Shown one piece after another: positions 52,730 to 63,879 of a DNA stretch of 64,000 nt (its first letter is position 1; every line of letters begins with the position of its first letter). A program made the position numbers and the translations under genes. Under the pieces are notes generated by a model. The model searched no databases, was not told the DNA's origin, and worked only from the letters and a program-made list of their open reading frames with translations. The DNA is from Trichobilharzia szidati. Lineage: Eukaryota > Platyhelminthes > Trematoda > Strigeidida > Schistosomatidae. The DNA lies in assembly GCA_944472155.2 (NCBI GenBank), contig OX235272.1, forward strand, positions 98,152,020 through 98,216,019, in the 5' to 3' direction.

Positions 52730-53830
52730 AATCATGGGCAACCATGTTTATAACCACGGAGAAATCACAAGCATCCGAGAAATAGGAATTTCATTATTTG
52801 AACTGAAACAAGCAATTTGTAACCAGCCAATTTTTTCACCCCTATTTATAATCAGCTTCTCAGACGGTTGTAAATTCGAAACGTTATTCTTGCTAGTGAA
52901 ATTCTTACCGAACACTCACCAGATCATTGTACGTTAGCCGCTTTTAAAATCCTTTTGAAACAAATAAAATGATTGTTAACACCGCGTTTACTACAGGCAG
53001 TCCTAGTTCGTGCGTTTGGATCTAGTACACCAGGCATTAACAATCATTTAGGGATTTCCTATTGCTTCATAATTTTGCTTCCAAAAGTACATACAAACAC
53101 CACACATTCATACTTCACATGTGGCTCACTCTTGCTTGATTCTCTCACAATATACCTGATTTTTTAGCTGACAACAGACACCTTGTCGGAAAGCTCCAAA
53201 GCATTTTAAACTTCAAACCAGATTCTAAATTCTCTGGGTTTAATTAGTTCTTCGAAAACGTTGCTAATATCAACCCTGATGGTGCTCTCTTCACCGGATT
53301 CATTCGTAGATTGTTGCATGCTGTAAACATGAACGTGAGAGACATTTTTTTTCCAGATTCCTACATATTAAGTAACCAACTGAGCCAGCAGCAATAACGG
53401 CAACCAAAAATGAACTGGAAACAATGGCTTCTGCTTCCCAAACATGTTCACGTGTATAATCTCCAAGATTTCTACCCAGTACTAATTCATTAATAGCTGA
53501 AAAACAATTAAAACACTGAAACCATGCATAAATGCAACGTATGAAACAATTACAATGAAACGAATGCACTGACCTGGTGGCAAAAACTTTCGAAACAAAC
53601 GAAATAACGAATTTCAACAGAAATGGAAACAATAATGAAGTGAAACGCAACATTTGTGAACAATGTGCATCAAGATAAGTTGTGAATAACTGCTGGATAA
53701 ACGGAAAAATCGATGTGTAAACGAACAGCAACGGAACCGCAATCCAACATGGCCGACTAACATGGACGAAAATGACCTTTGAGCGTCTCACTCCATCAAT
53801 GACCTTGTACATGGCGTTTAATTTCTGCCT
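52730..53830 (-). repeat. Unidentified repeat-borne unit, copy 1
   Basis: Its minus strand runs parallel to the plus strand of 59180-60643 at about 70-80 percent by eye over several blocks: CATTTTCGTCCATG.TAGTCGGCCATG; TCAGTGCATTC.TTTCATTGTA; AGGAATCTGGAAAAAA; ACTAGGACTGCCTGTAGTAA; AGCAAGAATAACGTTTCG. The two copies therefore face each other. It contains the open frame at 53300-53812. Confidence 0.75.
53300..53812 (-). CDS. Hypothetical hydrophobic protein in the repeat unit
   Basis: An open frame of 170 residues from ATG at 53812. Hydrophobic segments lie at about residues 23-43 (CWIAVPLLFVYTSIFPFI), 55-75 (LRFTSLLFPFLLKFVISFVS) and 131-149 (IVSSSFLVAVIAAGSVGYLI). The stretch INELVLGRNLGDYTREHVWE is followed by RNLEKKCLSRSC and the end HATIYE. 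The diverged copy at 59180-60643 breaks this frame by a 321-bp difference and indels, so conservation as protein is not shown. I do not recognise it; it could be fortuitous open sequence in a repeat. Confidence 0.3.
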   Translation of the reverse strand: MYKVIDGVRRSKVIFVHVSRPCWIAVPLLFVYTSIFPFIQQLFTTYLDAHCSQMLRFTSLLFPFLLKFVISFVSKVFATRSVHSFHCNCFIRCIYAWFQCFNCFSAINELVLGRNLGDYTREHVWEAEAIVSSSFLVAVIAAGSVGYLICRNLEKKCLSRSCLQHATIYE

Positions 53831-54078
53831 CCCTTATAACACTCAATTATTGAGCTTAATGTGATGATGTCAGGAGCGCGCTTTTCGAAAACTGCTACAT
53901 TTGCATAGTTACCTAAAACTCTGATTTTTGTGCAATATCTTATCAAAAAGTTGCGAAAAACTTACACAATTATTTGACTTTGAAACACTGAATCCTTGGA
54001 TATAATATTGTATATCAATATCACCTATAACTATCTATTTGCCACTCTGTGCTTGATTAACACTAACTAATACCTAGA

Positions 54079-54288
54079 ATTGTATATATATTGGTGGATT
54101 TACATGTTCAAGTTGGCTCAAGTCAGTGAGTCTATGTTTTTGGTATCATTTTGGTTAACTGTAATTGACTGTGACATTATTATTGTATATATATATTGAC
54201 GGATTTACATGTTCAAGTTGGCTCAAGTCAGTGAGTCTATGATTTTGGTATCATTTTGGTAAACTGTAATTGACTGCGATAGTATTAT
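54079..54288 (+). repeat. Two-unit tandem repeat in RTE 5' UTR
   Basis: Units 54079-54181 and 54182-54288 (103 and about 107 bp) share TGTATATATATTG, TTACATGTTCAAGTTGGCTC, AAGTCAGTGAGTCTATG and TTTGGTATCATTTTGGT. Only a few substitutions and a 2-bp difference separate them. Tandem 5' repeats in RTE elements may carry promoter activity; that is inference. Confidence 0.9.
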
Positions 54289-54501
54289 TGTTGTTGTCAC
54301 TTGTTACCCTTCTTGTTGTGAATTATTTTCCCGTGCTGGTGTTTTTCTGCTTGTTTATTCCCTGTTTTCCTGGTTTTTAAAGGGAGCAACCCACAAGGTC
54401 GCTTCTCTCTAAATTATAAATTGATGTAACAACCCCCCTTCTCAGGCGTGAGGCTAGCAACCCCACCCTGTAAACAAACCTGCTACAGAAACTTCAGCAC
54501 G

Positions 54502-57490
54502 ATGTATCTCCTTGAGACAAAAGAAGAATTCTTTGTGGGGACATAGAATGTTCGTACTATGTACGAGATTGGCAAAGCTGCCCAGATTGCAAACGAAATG
54601 AAAAGATACAAAATTCAAGTACTGGGAATATGTGAAAGCAGATGGAACGGGAATGGACTCACCAAATTGTCAACGGGTGAGTCAGTGATCTACTCCGGTC
54701 ACCCAAAAGATAACCACTCGCACACCGAGGGCGTGGCTATCATGATGTCACCAACGGCAACGAAGGCCCTGACGCAATGGGAGGCGATCTCGCCCAGGAT
54801 AATAACCGCCAGATTCAACTGCAAAGGAAGGAAGGTGTCAATTATACAATGCTATGCACCGACCAACAACGCAGACCTCGAAACGAAAGAAGAATTCTAC
54901 AGACAACTGCAGACAACAATGGACAATACTCCAGCTGGTGACATCAAAATACTAATGGGAGACATGAACGCCAAACTGGGACCGGACTACACAGGAAGGA
55001 AACTCATCATGGGTAGAGAAGCTCTCGGAGAAATGAAAGGAAATGGAGAACTGTTCGCCGACTTCTGCACCTTCAATGAACTAGTGATTGGTGGCAGCGT
55101 ATATAAACACAAGGATATCCACAAGGCTACATGGGTGTCACCAAATGGCCGAACCAAAAACCAAATTGACTTCATCTCAATCTCAAGGAAGGGGAGGTGC
55201 AGCCTGCTGGACACAAAAGTAAGAAGAGGAGCAGACGTTGGCTCAGACTACTATCTTGTACAAGGGACAATCCAAATCAAATTAAAAGCTTTCAGAGAAA
55301 CAGGAGCTGCAGATAGACCACAAGCCAAGTTCAACACTCAAAAACTGAAGGACCAGGACACAAATAACATCTTCACTGCAAGCATAAAAGACAATACCGA
55401 GACACAAATCAACACTGGCGAAGAGGTCAGTGTCGAAAAGCACTGGAACAACTTGAAAACAGTGTGGAGTCAAACCTTCATGGAAATTCTAGGCAGAAAG
55501 AAGAGACAGGACAAACAGTGGCTCACTACGGACACTTGGAAACTAATAGAAGAGAGAGGGATGGTGAAACAAAAGATTCTCCAGTGCACCGACGAGCAAC
55601 AAAAACAGGATTTGAATGCAAGCTACAAGACACTGAACAAAAGAGTAAAGAAGAGTGACAGAAAAGACAAAAGAAAATATTATGAAGCCATGGCAAGTGA
55701 AGCAGAACAAGCTGCAAGCAAAGGAGACCTCGCAACACTCTACCAAACAACTAGGTACCTATCGGGCAAAAGTTTGACACAAATTTTAAGCCGGTGAAGG
55801 ATGACAATGGAAAGTCAATCACCAAATAAGTGGAGCAAAGGAAACACTGGGCTGAACACTTCAAAAGACTCCTAAATCGACTACCACCTACAACGCGCCC
55901 AACAATACCAACAACGGAGACAGAGCTACCAGTGAACACCAACCCCCCGACGAAATCAGAAGTTCTGAAGGCAATCAAGATGCTAAAAGCAGGAAAAGCA
56001 GCAGGACCAGATGGAATCTCAGCAGAGGCATTGAAAATGGACCCAGAGACAACAGCGGGCTTGATGACGCCACTACTGGAGAAGGTGTGGAAAGAAGGCA
56101 AAGTACCCGAGGATTGGAAGAAAGGATACTTATTCAAACTAACAAAGAAAGGAGACTTAAGTCAATGCAAGAACTGGCGCGTAATTATGCTCCTGTCCAT
56201 CCCAAGCAAAATACTAAGCCGCATCATCCTGGAGAGAATCAAACAAGCCAGCCTGGATGAGAAACTTCGACCGGAACAGGATGGATTCAGGAGAAACAAG
56301 TCATGCATTGATCAGATCGCCACATTACGGATCATCATTGAACAAAGCTTGGAATGGCAGTCACCTCTCTATCTCAACTTCATCGACTTTGAAAAGGCCT
56401 TTGACAGCGTCGATCGAGAGGTGATTTGGAAACTACTTCGCTACTACGGGGTGCCACCGACAATTATACATCTCATCCAACAGCTGTACGACAATGCTGC
56501 ATGCCAAGTAATCCACAACGGGAAACTCACGGAATCCTTCGAAGTGAGGACAGAGTAAGACAAGCTGGCTGCCTACTATCGCCAATGATTTTCCTGATTG
56601 CAGTAGACTGGATAATGCGACAAACAGTGGGCAATGAGGAAACAGGCATAAAATGGACTCACACAAAAGACTCGGAGGATCTGGACTTCGCCGATAATAT
56701 ATGTCTGATTTCCCACAAACTGGAAGATATGCAAGCGAAGAGCAACAAGTTAGCAGAAGAAGCATCGAAGATAGGACTTCAGGTGAACATCGAGAAAACA
56801 GAGGTAATGAAGATTCCTGGACAAGAACAACAACAACAGACAACGATCAGCATAAATGGGAGGAACCTGAAAGAAACAGCCTCCTTTGCCTACCTGGGAA
56901 GCATCGTTTCAACTACAGGCGGAACTGACGAGGATATCAAAGCAAGGATCGATCGGAAAAGCAAGACAGGTTTTCACTACTCTCAAGTCTGTGTGGAGGT
57001 CAACAACACACAGCATGAAAAATAAGATCCGGATTTTCAACTCAAATGTGATGTCAGAGCTACTATACGGATCAGAGACTTGGCGCTCCATAAAGAGCAT
57101 CTCAAACAAACTACAGACCTTCATTAACAGTTGTCTTCGCTCAATACTCAAGATCAGATGGCCGGCCAGAAAAGATCAGCAATAGGGATGGATCTCTGGG
57201 AGCTAACCAACCAGGAACCGATTGTGAAACAAATAGGGAGGAAGAAATGGAGATGGGTTGGCCATACTCTGAGAAAAGAAACCATCAAGTAACATCACTA
57301 GACAAGCCATTGCTCGAGTGGAAACCGAAAGGGAAGCGGCGAGTTGGTCGTCAGGGCGAGGGTGACTTGGAGGAGGTCATGTGAAGAGGAGATGAAAACG
57401 TGTGGGCAGACATGGAGCCAGGTGAAGACTCTAGCAGAGAGCCGAACACAATGGAGACGCACGGCTGAAGCCCTATGTTCCTCTAGGAAT
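54502..57490 (+). pseudogene. RTE endonuclease / reverse transcriptase, broken
   Basis: From ATG 54502 the frame meets a TAG at the Trp of the usual GTWNVRTM, then is open from 54559 to 55797: VLGICESRWNGNG, ILMGDMNAKLGPDY, KNQIDFISIS and GADVGSDYYLV. Frameshift at about 55780; a TAA replaces Glu at about 55827. RT to 56558: AGPDGISAEALKMDPETT, YLNFIDFEKAFDSVDREV (box A intact). After another shift: GCLLSPMIFLIAVDWIMR, then DLDFADNICLIS, where FADD has become FADN. The C-terminus continues in two more frames to WRRTAEALCSSRN. The endonuclease SDH motif is SDY. Both catalytic sites are thus damaged in addition to four or more frame breaks. Confidence 0.9.
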
Positions 57491-57752
57491 TAAAGGAAAC
57501 AATAAAAATAATAATTGAGCCTAATGTATTCTTCGATAATACGATTGCACTCTTATCATATATAGTTTTATTTACTTTACGGCGCCCTGTAAGACTAACT
57601 ACCCTCCTTCAGTATACACACACTGCAGTATTGTTGGTTCTGTGTTAATATATTTTTATAATATATGTAGACAGGTTACTTTGCAATGTCAAATGTTTAC
57701 TATATAAAAGACTGTCATGATAATTTAGTACAATAAGTCCTGCCAACCGACC

Positions 57753-59170
57753 TTACCTTCAGTTCATACTACCTACATTGAACTTGTTGTGCTGCTGCTG
57801 ATATTTTGATTAAACTAGCGTATACGTATATCCTAATACTTCTTCTCGTTTATAATTGTGTCCTAACGTTGTGCTTACTCGACACACACAACGTAAATCA
57901 GAAGACACTTGAGAAGGTGTAGGAATGTGTATTCTCGCCGTAATCAAAATTCAAAACTTGAGCGAGTACAAATGTATCACTTGTTAACACGCAAGATTTA
58001 GAGTAATAAACAAATCAAAGTACAATTACATAATGAGGGTATAGGACGATGATGAGTAATAAAATGGGTCACTACAAAATCTAACTATAGTGTTCTGATG
58101 AATCTTGCTCCACTATTCACAAAACCTATTCTTTTTACTCTTTAAGGGTTTAACTTCTTATAAAGTAATCTATTCATAAGGACGCATGCACATATATATA
58201 TATATAATATGTTCATAAATCTGTACGTGAAGGCCTATTGGAAGCACTAACTAAAAAAGCTAGGGAAATGAAATGTGAGGTACGAGCGTGTCTGGAACCA
58301 AGCAATATATTTGCTGTCGCCATGACAATCTTAGTCTCAGAGTCTAACATTACAAAACGAGGGAGGGTGGCGCTTGCTGTTCAGTAGATATGGTGGTGGT
58401 CACTAAGGTGAATCGCCCCATTCTGAAGCAACAGCAATATGCAATTTGATGGCTTGAGATTTTTATGAGGGCTTAGATCGTTATCTTGAAAAAGGTAATA
58501 ATGATCACCTAGATAGACGATGCTTCTGCCTTCAAACATAAACTATTCGCTCAGCCTATTGTTGAGATGCGACCCCGTGGGCTCTGCACAGATTTATGAG
58601 GCATCTTATAAATAAATATAATTTCCATTGTCGAATCTTTGAATACCACTTAACAATGTCTCATCTCATTTATTTTCTAATAACGTCTTTACTTGCTCCT
58701 CATTATATTCCATTAAACCTAACATTTTATAGCTCTTTATGAATTCGATTTGAATTATTCTATTCCTATTCTCTGTAGGATACGGTTGTGCACCAAATAC
58801 ACAAAAAGGTATGAAATCAAAACAATCGGCTTGTGGATAATTGTATTAAAACCAAAAGTGGACATCATGATAGTAAGACCTATATGGGTAGCATTATACA
58901 TTGCAAATGAACTTTGTCAGCCTAGGGATTATAGTCTCCCATTGTATTTCCTTTATGAATGCACCTGCTAATGATATATTGCATTTACCTATTTCATTAC
59001 ACTTTAATGATTCACCTTCTCACTTTTACTTTTCTAAAACAGCTTTCAGTCCCATGAAAATGTAGTACTTACCTCAACATTTGTTGGTTATCGTATGCCT
59101 ACAACCACGGATTGAAAACGAAACGAGGTCGATTTTCCCGCGCAACCTGAAGGACTGCTGCACAATTAAG
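57753..59170 (+). repeat. Unclassified repeat R, copy 1
   Basis: Shares with copies 2 and 3 long blocks such as GGTGGTCACTAAGGTGAATC, GATTTTTATGAGGGCTTAGA, CATTGCAAATGAACTTTGTC and GAAGGACTGCTGCACAATT. The front part (57753-57781 and 58078-58143) is shared only with copy 2. It is truncated at about 59170, where the unidentified unit begins, and so lacks the 3' end ending in ATT repeats. A frame of about 70 codons (58750-58971) is retained in all three copies, but no protein is recognised. Confidence 0.8.
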
Positions 59171-59179
59171 TAATTATAC

Positions 59180-60643
59180 GGCATGCTTCAAACGACTGAA
59201 ATTATCCCGCATGCTCAAGGTCATTGGAAGAGTTAGGCACCCGGAGGGCATTTTCGTCCATGGTTGTCGGCCATGCTGGATTGACGTTCCTGATTTACTC
59301 AAAATATAGATAAAATTAAAAATTTAAACAAAATTATTCGTAGGATTTTTGTCAACATTGTGGCGTTTCACCTCATTTTTGTTTCCGCTGCTGTTAAAAT
59401 TAGTTATTTCGTTGGTTTCGAAAGTGTATATCACCAAGTCAGTGCATTCCTTTCATTGTAGTTGTTTCATACCTTACTTTCACGCGTAGTTTCAGTGTTC
59501 TTGTTGCTTTTCAGCTAGCAATGAATTATTACTGTGTAGAAGTTTTCGAAAATATGCACCTGGTATATACACTGGTCACCTATCAATATTGATCTTTCGC
59601 GCCTGCATGATTGAATTTACTGAATTCCCATTAATTGTTAATATTTTTTTAAATGTGACATTGATTTTCCCGACTGTATAAATATGGAGTTTTGTTTAGC
59701 ATTTTCGACTGTTTTAGAGACAGTAAAAGCTCTCGTATCAACGTCCAGTCTTCTTTCCTTGTCTTGCGTGCCCGGCGGTACTGTTGTTGTTATTGATGTG
59801 CGATTAGGACAGATTAGCCAGCGCATTAAGTTAGATTCGCTCGTAGTCTACAAGGTCATAATATTCATACATAGCAGCACCTGTACGTGTTCGCGTGGCA
59901 GAAGCTGTTGTTTCTAGTTCATTTGTTGGTTGCTGCTATTTTCGCTGGCTCATTCGGTTACTTTACATAAAGGAATCTGGAAAAAACAATGTCATTCATA
60001 CTCATGTTTACAGCCTGCAACAATCTACGAGTGAATCTGATGAAGAGAGAGCATATTAAACCTTGAGAATTTAAAACGTTGTTCGAAGTTGAAAAAGCTT
60101 TTAAGCTTTTCTAGAAGGCGAATATACCATCAGTGTGTCCATTATCAGTTAAAAAACCAGATATTTTGTGAGGGAACCTAAATCAAGCAAGGTTGAGACT
60201 CATGAGAAGCGTGAAAATGTTACGCTTGTATGTATTTTGCGAAAAAAGAAATTGGTAGGCAATCAGAAACCTCCAAAGGGTAAGTGTTGCTTATGGTTGT
60301 TAGTGCCTAATATACTAGATCCAAATACATGAACTAGGACTGCCTGTAGTAAACCCAGTGTTAACAGCCATTCAGTGTGTTGCAAAACGACTAAAAAAGC
60401 GGATAACATGTGATCTGGTGAGTGTACGAACTATCCCAGTTAAAGATAAGACTTTAATTAGCAAGAATAACGTTTCGGGTTATGATTTACAATCGGTGGT
60501 TTTCTCGAAGTTACAACAAGATGAAAACCTATTTATTATTCGGAGTAAAAACTTTGGCTGAATACAGATTGGTTGTTTCAGCTCCTTATTTTTTGGATGT
60601 TTGTAATTTCTCTGTTGGTATAAATACGAATGTCCGTGGTGTT
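59180..60643 (+). repeat. Unidentified repeat-borne unit, copy 2
   Basis: Plus-strand counterpart of 52730-53830, sitting between R copies 1 and 2. It has an extra 321-bp segment (59563-59883) bounded by GCACCTG on both sides. Further on, EFKTLFEVEKAFKLF and, in another frame, FVREPKSSKVETHEKRENVT then LVCILRKKKLVGNQKPPK can be read. Towards the end comes PVLTAIQCVAKRLKKRITCD, LVSVRTIPVKDKTLISKNNV up to a stop at 60561. These look like decayed coding sequence, vaguely like the N-terminal domain of SWIM/MULE-type proteins, but I cannot identify the family. Confidence 0.6.
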
Positions 60644-60654
60644 TAAGAAAACTT

Positions 60655-61570
60655 TACCTTCAGTTCATACTACCTACATTGAACTCTAACTATAGTGTTC
60701 TGATGAATCTTACTCCACTATTCACAAAACCTATTCTTTTTACAATGAACGCCTTGACAGATCATGCTTCTACCTTTAAATATATACCATTCACCCAGCC
60801 TATTGTTGAGATGCGACCATGTGGGATCTGCTCAGATTTATGGGGCATCTTATAAATTAAATTGCTGTCTATCGTCAGATCTTTTCATACCACTCCACAA
60901 TGTCTTATCTCATTTATTTTCTGACAACGTCTTTACTTGATCCTCATTTTACTCCATTAAACTTAACATCTTATAGCTCTTCATTACTTATTATACTCCT
61001 ACTCTCTGAAGGGTACGGTTGTGCACTAAATGCACAAAAAGGTATAAAATAAAAACAACTGGCATGAGGATAATTGTATTAAAACCAAAAGTGGATATCA
61101 TGATAGTTTGTGATATATCTGTAGCATTATACATTGCAAATGAATGTTGTTACCCTAGGGTGTTTCCTTTATTAATGCATTTATTAATGATACTTGCACT
61201 TACCTATTTCATTACAATTTAATGATTCACCTCAGCACTTTAATTTTTCTAAAACAGATTCCAATCCCTTGTAAAAGGTGTACTTACCTCAGTATTGGTT
61301 GGTTATCGTATGCCCACAACCACGGGATGAAAACGGAACGAAGTCGATTTTCCCGCTCAACCTGGAGGACAACTGTACAATTCAATAACTATACGGCCTA
61401 ATTCAGAAAATGAGTGTATTATATGTATCGAATATTTAACAGTTGAAATACGATTAACTTGTAGACAATCTACGATTTGATATTATATCATACTTGATCG
61501 TGCCTGTAAAAATGGCATGCATTTTCATGTAAATTTGTAAATTTATATGAAGTACATTATTATTATTATA
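60655..61570 (+). repeat. Unclassified repeat R, copy 2
   Basis: It begins ACCTTCAGTTCATACTACCT (as at 57755), jumps to CTAACTATAGTGTTCTGATG (as at 58081), lacks the R middle part, and continues in register with R copy 1 from CAGATCATGC onward. It ends TGCATTTTCATGTAAATTTG.. and an ATT tract, directly followed by R copy 3. More diverged from copy 1 than copy 3 is. Confidence 0.8.
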
Positions 61571-62239
61571 TTTGCTGTGGCCAAAACAACCAAAGCCTAA
61601 CATCATAAAAGGAGGGAGGGTGGCGCATGCTGATCAGTAGATTTGGTGGTGGTCACTAAGGTGAATCGCCCCATTCTGAAGCAACAGCAATATGCAATTT
61701 GATGGCTTGAGATTTTTATGAGGGCTTAGATCGTTATCTTGAAAAAGGTAATAATGATCACCTAGATAGACGATGCTTCTGCCTTCAAACATAAACTATT
61801 CGCTCAGCCTATTGCTGAGATGCAACAACGTGGGCTCTGCACAGATTTATGGGTCATCTTATAAATTAACACGCTTTCCTTTGTCGTATCTTCGAATATC
61901 ACTTCACAATGTCTCATCTCATTCATTTTCTAATAACGTCTTTACTTGCTCCTCATTATATTCCATTAAACCTGACATTTTATAGCTCTTTATGAATTCG
62001 ATTTGAATTATTTTATTCCTATTCTCTGTAGGATACGGTTGTGCACCAAATACACAAAAAGGTATGAAATCAAAACAATCGGCTTGTGGATAATTGTATT
62101 AAAACCAAAAGTGGACATCATGATAGTAAGACCTATATGGGTAGCATTATACATTGCAAATGAACTTTGTCAGCCTAGGGATTATAGTCTCCCATTGTAT
62201 TTCCTTTATGAATGCACCTATTATTGATACATTGCGTTT

Positions 62240-63307
62240 TCAAATCTTTAAATATTCCCATTTATAATATTAGAACAAGACATATAAGCAAACGATATTG
62301 TTTTCAATTAGATCTTCTTCTGGCTTTACTCTAATTTACATAGACTCTTACATAAAAATTTTTAACTAATGACGGTGATTTTGGGAATGAAATAATAATC
62401 TTAATAGTCTTAATAATAATGATGATAATAATAATGTGGTAAATGTTTTGAACGTAGTTAATAACGATGATTATAATGATAACAAAATATTGATGATAAG
62501 GTTTATGCAGATGATAAGAATAACAAAGATAGTATATGTATATAAGTGTATAAATAAATTGGGTCAAATCTTAAAAGGTGAAGTGGAACGATAATCAGAG
62601 TTTAAATAAATATTATGAAAGTACAAAGGAGGTGGAAAATAAGAATGGCTGGAGGGTTTTGAATACAGTTCACCTAGGTCAAGAGAGAGACAAAGGTCTT
62701 TTGTATGCAAAGACTAGGATTGTTCTCTCGAGTTCCCATAGCTTCGGCTAGGTGTAAAAGACGGTTTCTGATTCCATTCGAAAGACTCGATGGAATGCGA
62801 TAGATAACTTTGAAAGCACTATTTTTGTCCACTTGGTAACCGCTATCAATCAAATGAGCCAAAATAGAACTTCGTATGGATTTTATTTGACCTTTTCCGA
62901 ACCATGAAGGAAGATGCTCATTAATGCGTTTGTTCAGCTGTCTAGTTGTTCGCCCTATATAGCTTTCTCCACAGGAACAACTAAATTTATAGATACACAT
63001 AGATGTGGCACAACTAGGTAGCTTATCTTTCACTTGAGCAATCAAAATTGGTCGGCTGGAAAATGCCAAACAAAGGGTGGCGGCAGTATAAGTCCGTTTT
63101 ATCGCTCTCGATAATCTCAGATGTAAGACTTCGCTAGCCACGTCCCCATTAAATTGCAATTACATGAACAGTTCTTTCTTTTAACTGTTGTCAGGTTTTC
63201 TTTGTTGTACCTGGTATTCATGTGTCTCCTAACAAATCTACTAGGATAACCCATTTGGACCAGCGTATTTTGGATATATCCTAGCTCATTTTCTAGGGAG
63301 TCATCTG
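62240..63307 (-). mobile_element. Penelope-like element, 5'-truncated, with 12-bp target duplication
   Basis: On the minus strand it starts inside the RT-endonuclease linker (TDDSLENELGYIQNTLVQMG), runs through the GIY-YIG endonuclease and ends with a 3' UTR related to 41640-42000. TACATTGCGTTT flanks both ends within repeat R. About 300 bases (62880-63180) look identical to 42900-43195 in the larger Penelope copy. Confidence 0.92.
62674..63159 (-). pseudogene. Penelope GIY-YIG endonuclease domain
   Basis: The open frame of 161 residues: MQFNGDVASEVLHLRLSRAI, then CIYKFSCSCGESYIGRTTRQ (GIY-YIG core with the CSCG cysteines), INEHLPSWFGKGQI, SSILAHLIDSGYQVDKNSAF, KVIYRIPSSLSNGIRNRLLH, LAEAMGTRENNPSLCIQKTF and the end VSLLT. 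It is complete for the nuclease but lacks the RT because of 5' truncation. A TAA five codons before LQFNGD separates it from the linker, and the same stop is present in the 42.7-kb copy. The isolated domain has no known role alone. Confidence 0.85.
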
Positions 63308-63690
63308 TACATTGCGTTTACCTATTTCATTACACTTTAATGATTCACCTTAGCACCTTTACTTTTCTAAAACAGCTTTCAGTCCCATGAAAATGTAGTA
63401 CTCACCTCAACATTTGTTGGTTATTGTAGGCCTACAACTACGGGTTGAAAACGAAACGAAGTCGATTTTCCCGCGCAACATGAAGGACTACTGTTTAATT
63501 CAATAATGATACGATATGGGTCAGACAAAGAGTGTATTTATATATATCAATTATTTAGCTGTTCAAACATTATTAACTTGTAGACAATCTACTATCTGAC
63601 ATTATATCATACTTGATCGTGCCTGTAAAAATGGCATGCATTTTCATGTAAATTTATGTTTATATGAAAATATAAATTATTATTATTAAG

Positions 63691-63870
63691 TGTATTGGTA
63701 GTCAGTGCAAATATTTCATGATTTCTACAGAATGCATTCCATTAACCTAATACCAAAACTATATATTAGGAAATTCATATTTCCAAGAAGGGTATAATAC
63801 ATGGTTCGTTTCAATGAATTTCGTCTTCATTTTAGTGTGGTTTCGTCAGATAAGTATTGATGGAATTGTC
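63691..63870. other. No recognisable gene
   Basis: A short unassigned stretch between repeat R and the final RTE fragment. Confidence 0.4.
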
Positions 63871-63879
63871 TAAATCTGA

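Larger units (their letters stand above)
53863..57513 (+). mobile_element. RTE-clade non-LTR retrotransposon, near full length
   Basis: A 5' UTR with a tandem duplication, endonuclease, RT, C-terminal domain and a 3' end AAACAATAAAAATAATA. ATTGAGCTTAATGT (53849-53862) and ATTGAGCCTAATGT (57514-57527) flank it, a plausible target duplication with one mismatch. The 3.65-kb length fits RTE elements. It is not the same family as the SR2-like element, but is the family of the fragments at 16.8, 17.5, 21.2, 29.8 and probably 63.9 kb. Confidence 0.8.
61571..63690 (+). repeat. Unclassified repeat R, copy 3, split by a Penelope insertion
   Basis: The sequence 61571-62239 matches R copy 1 from 58311 to 58990 nearly base for base. 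R then resumes at 63308 (ACATTGCGTTTACCTATTTC) to the ATT-rich end near 63690. Between lies the Penelope-like element 62240-63307, flanked by TACATTGCGTTT on both sides (62228-62239 and 63308-63319). Confidence 0.85.

Noticed and set aside
59684..59917. Open frame of 77 codons
   Set aside because: It crosses the junction between the 321-bp segment and the repeat unit and has no counterpart in the other copy.
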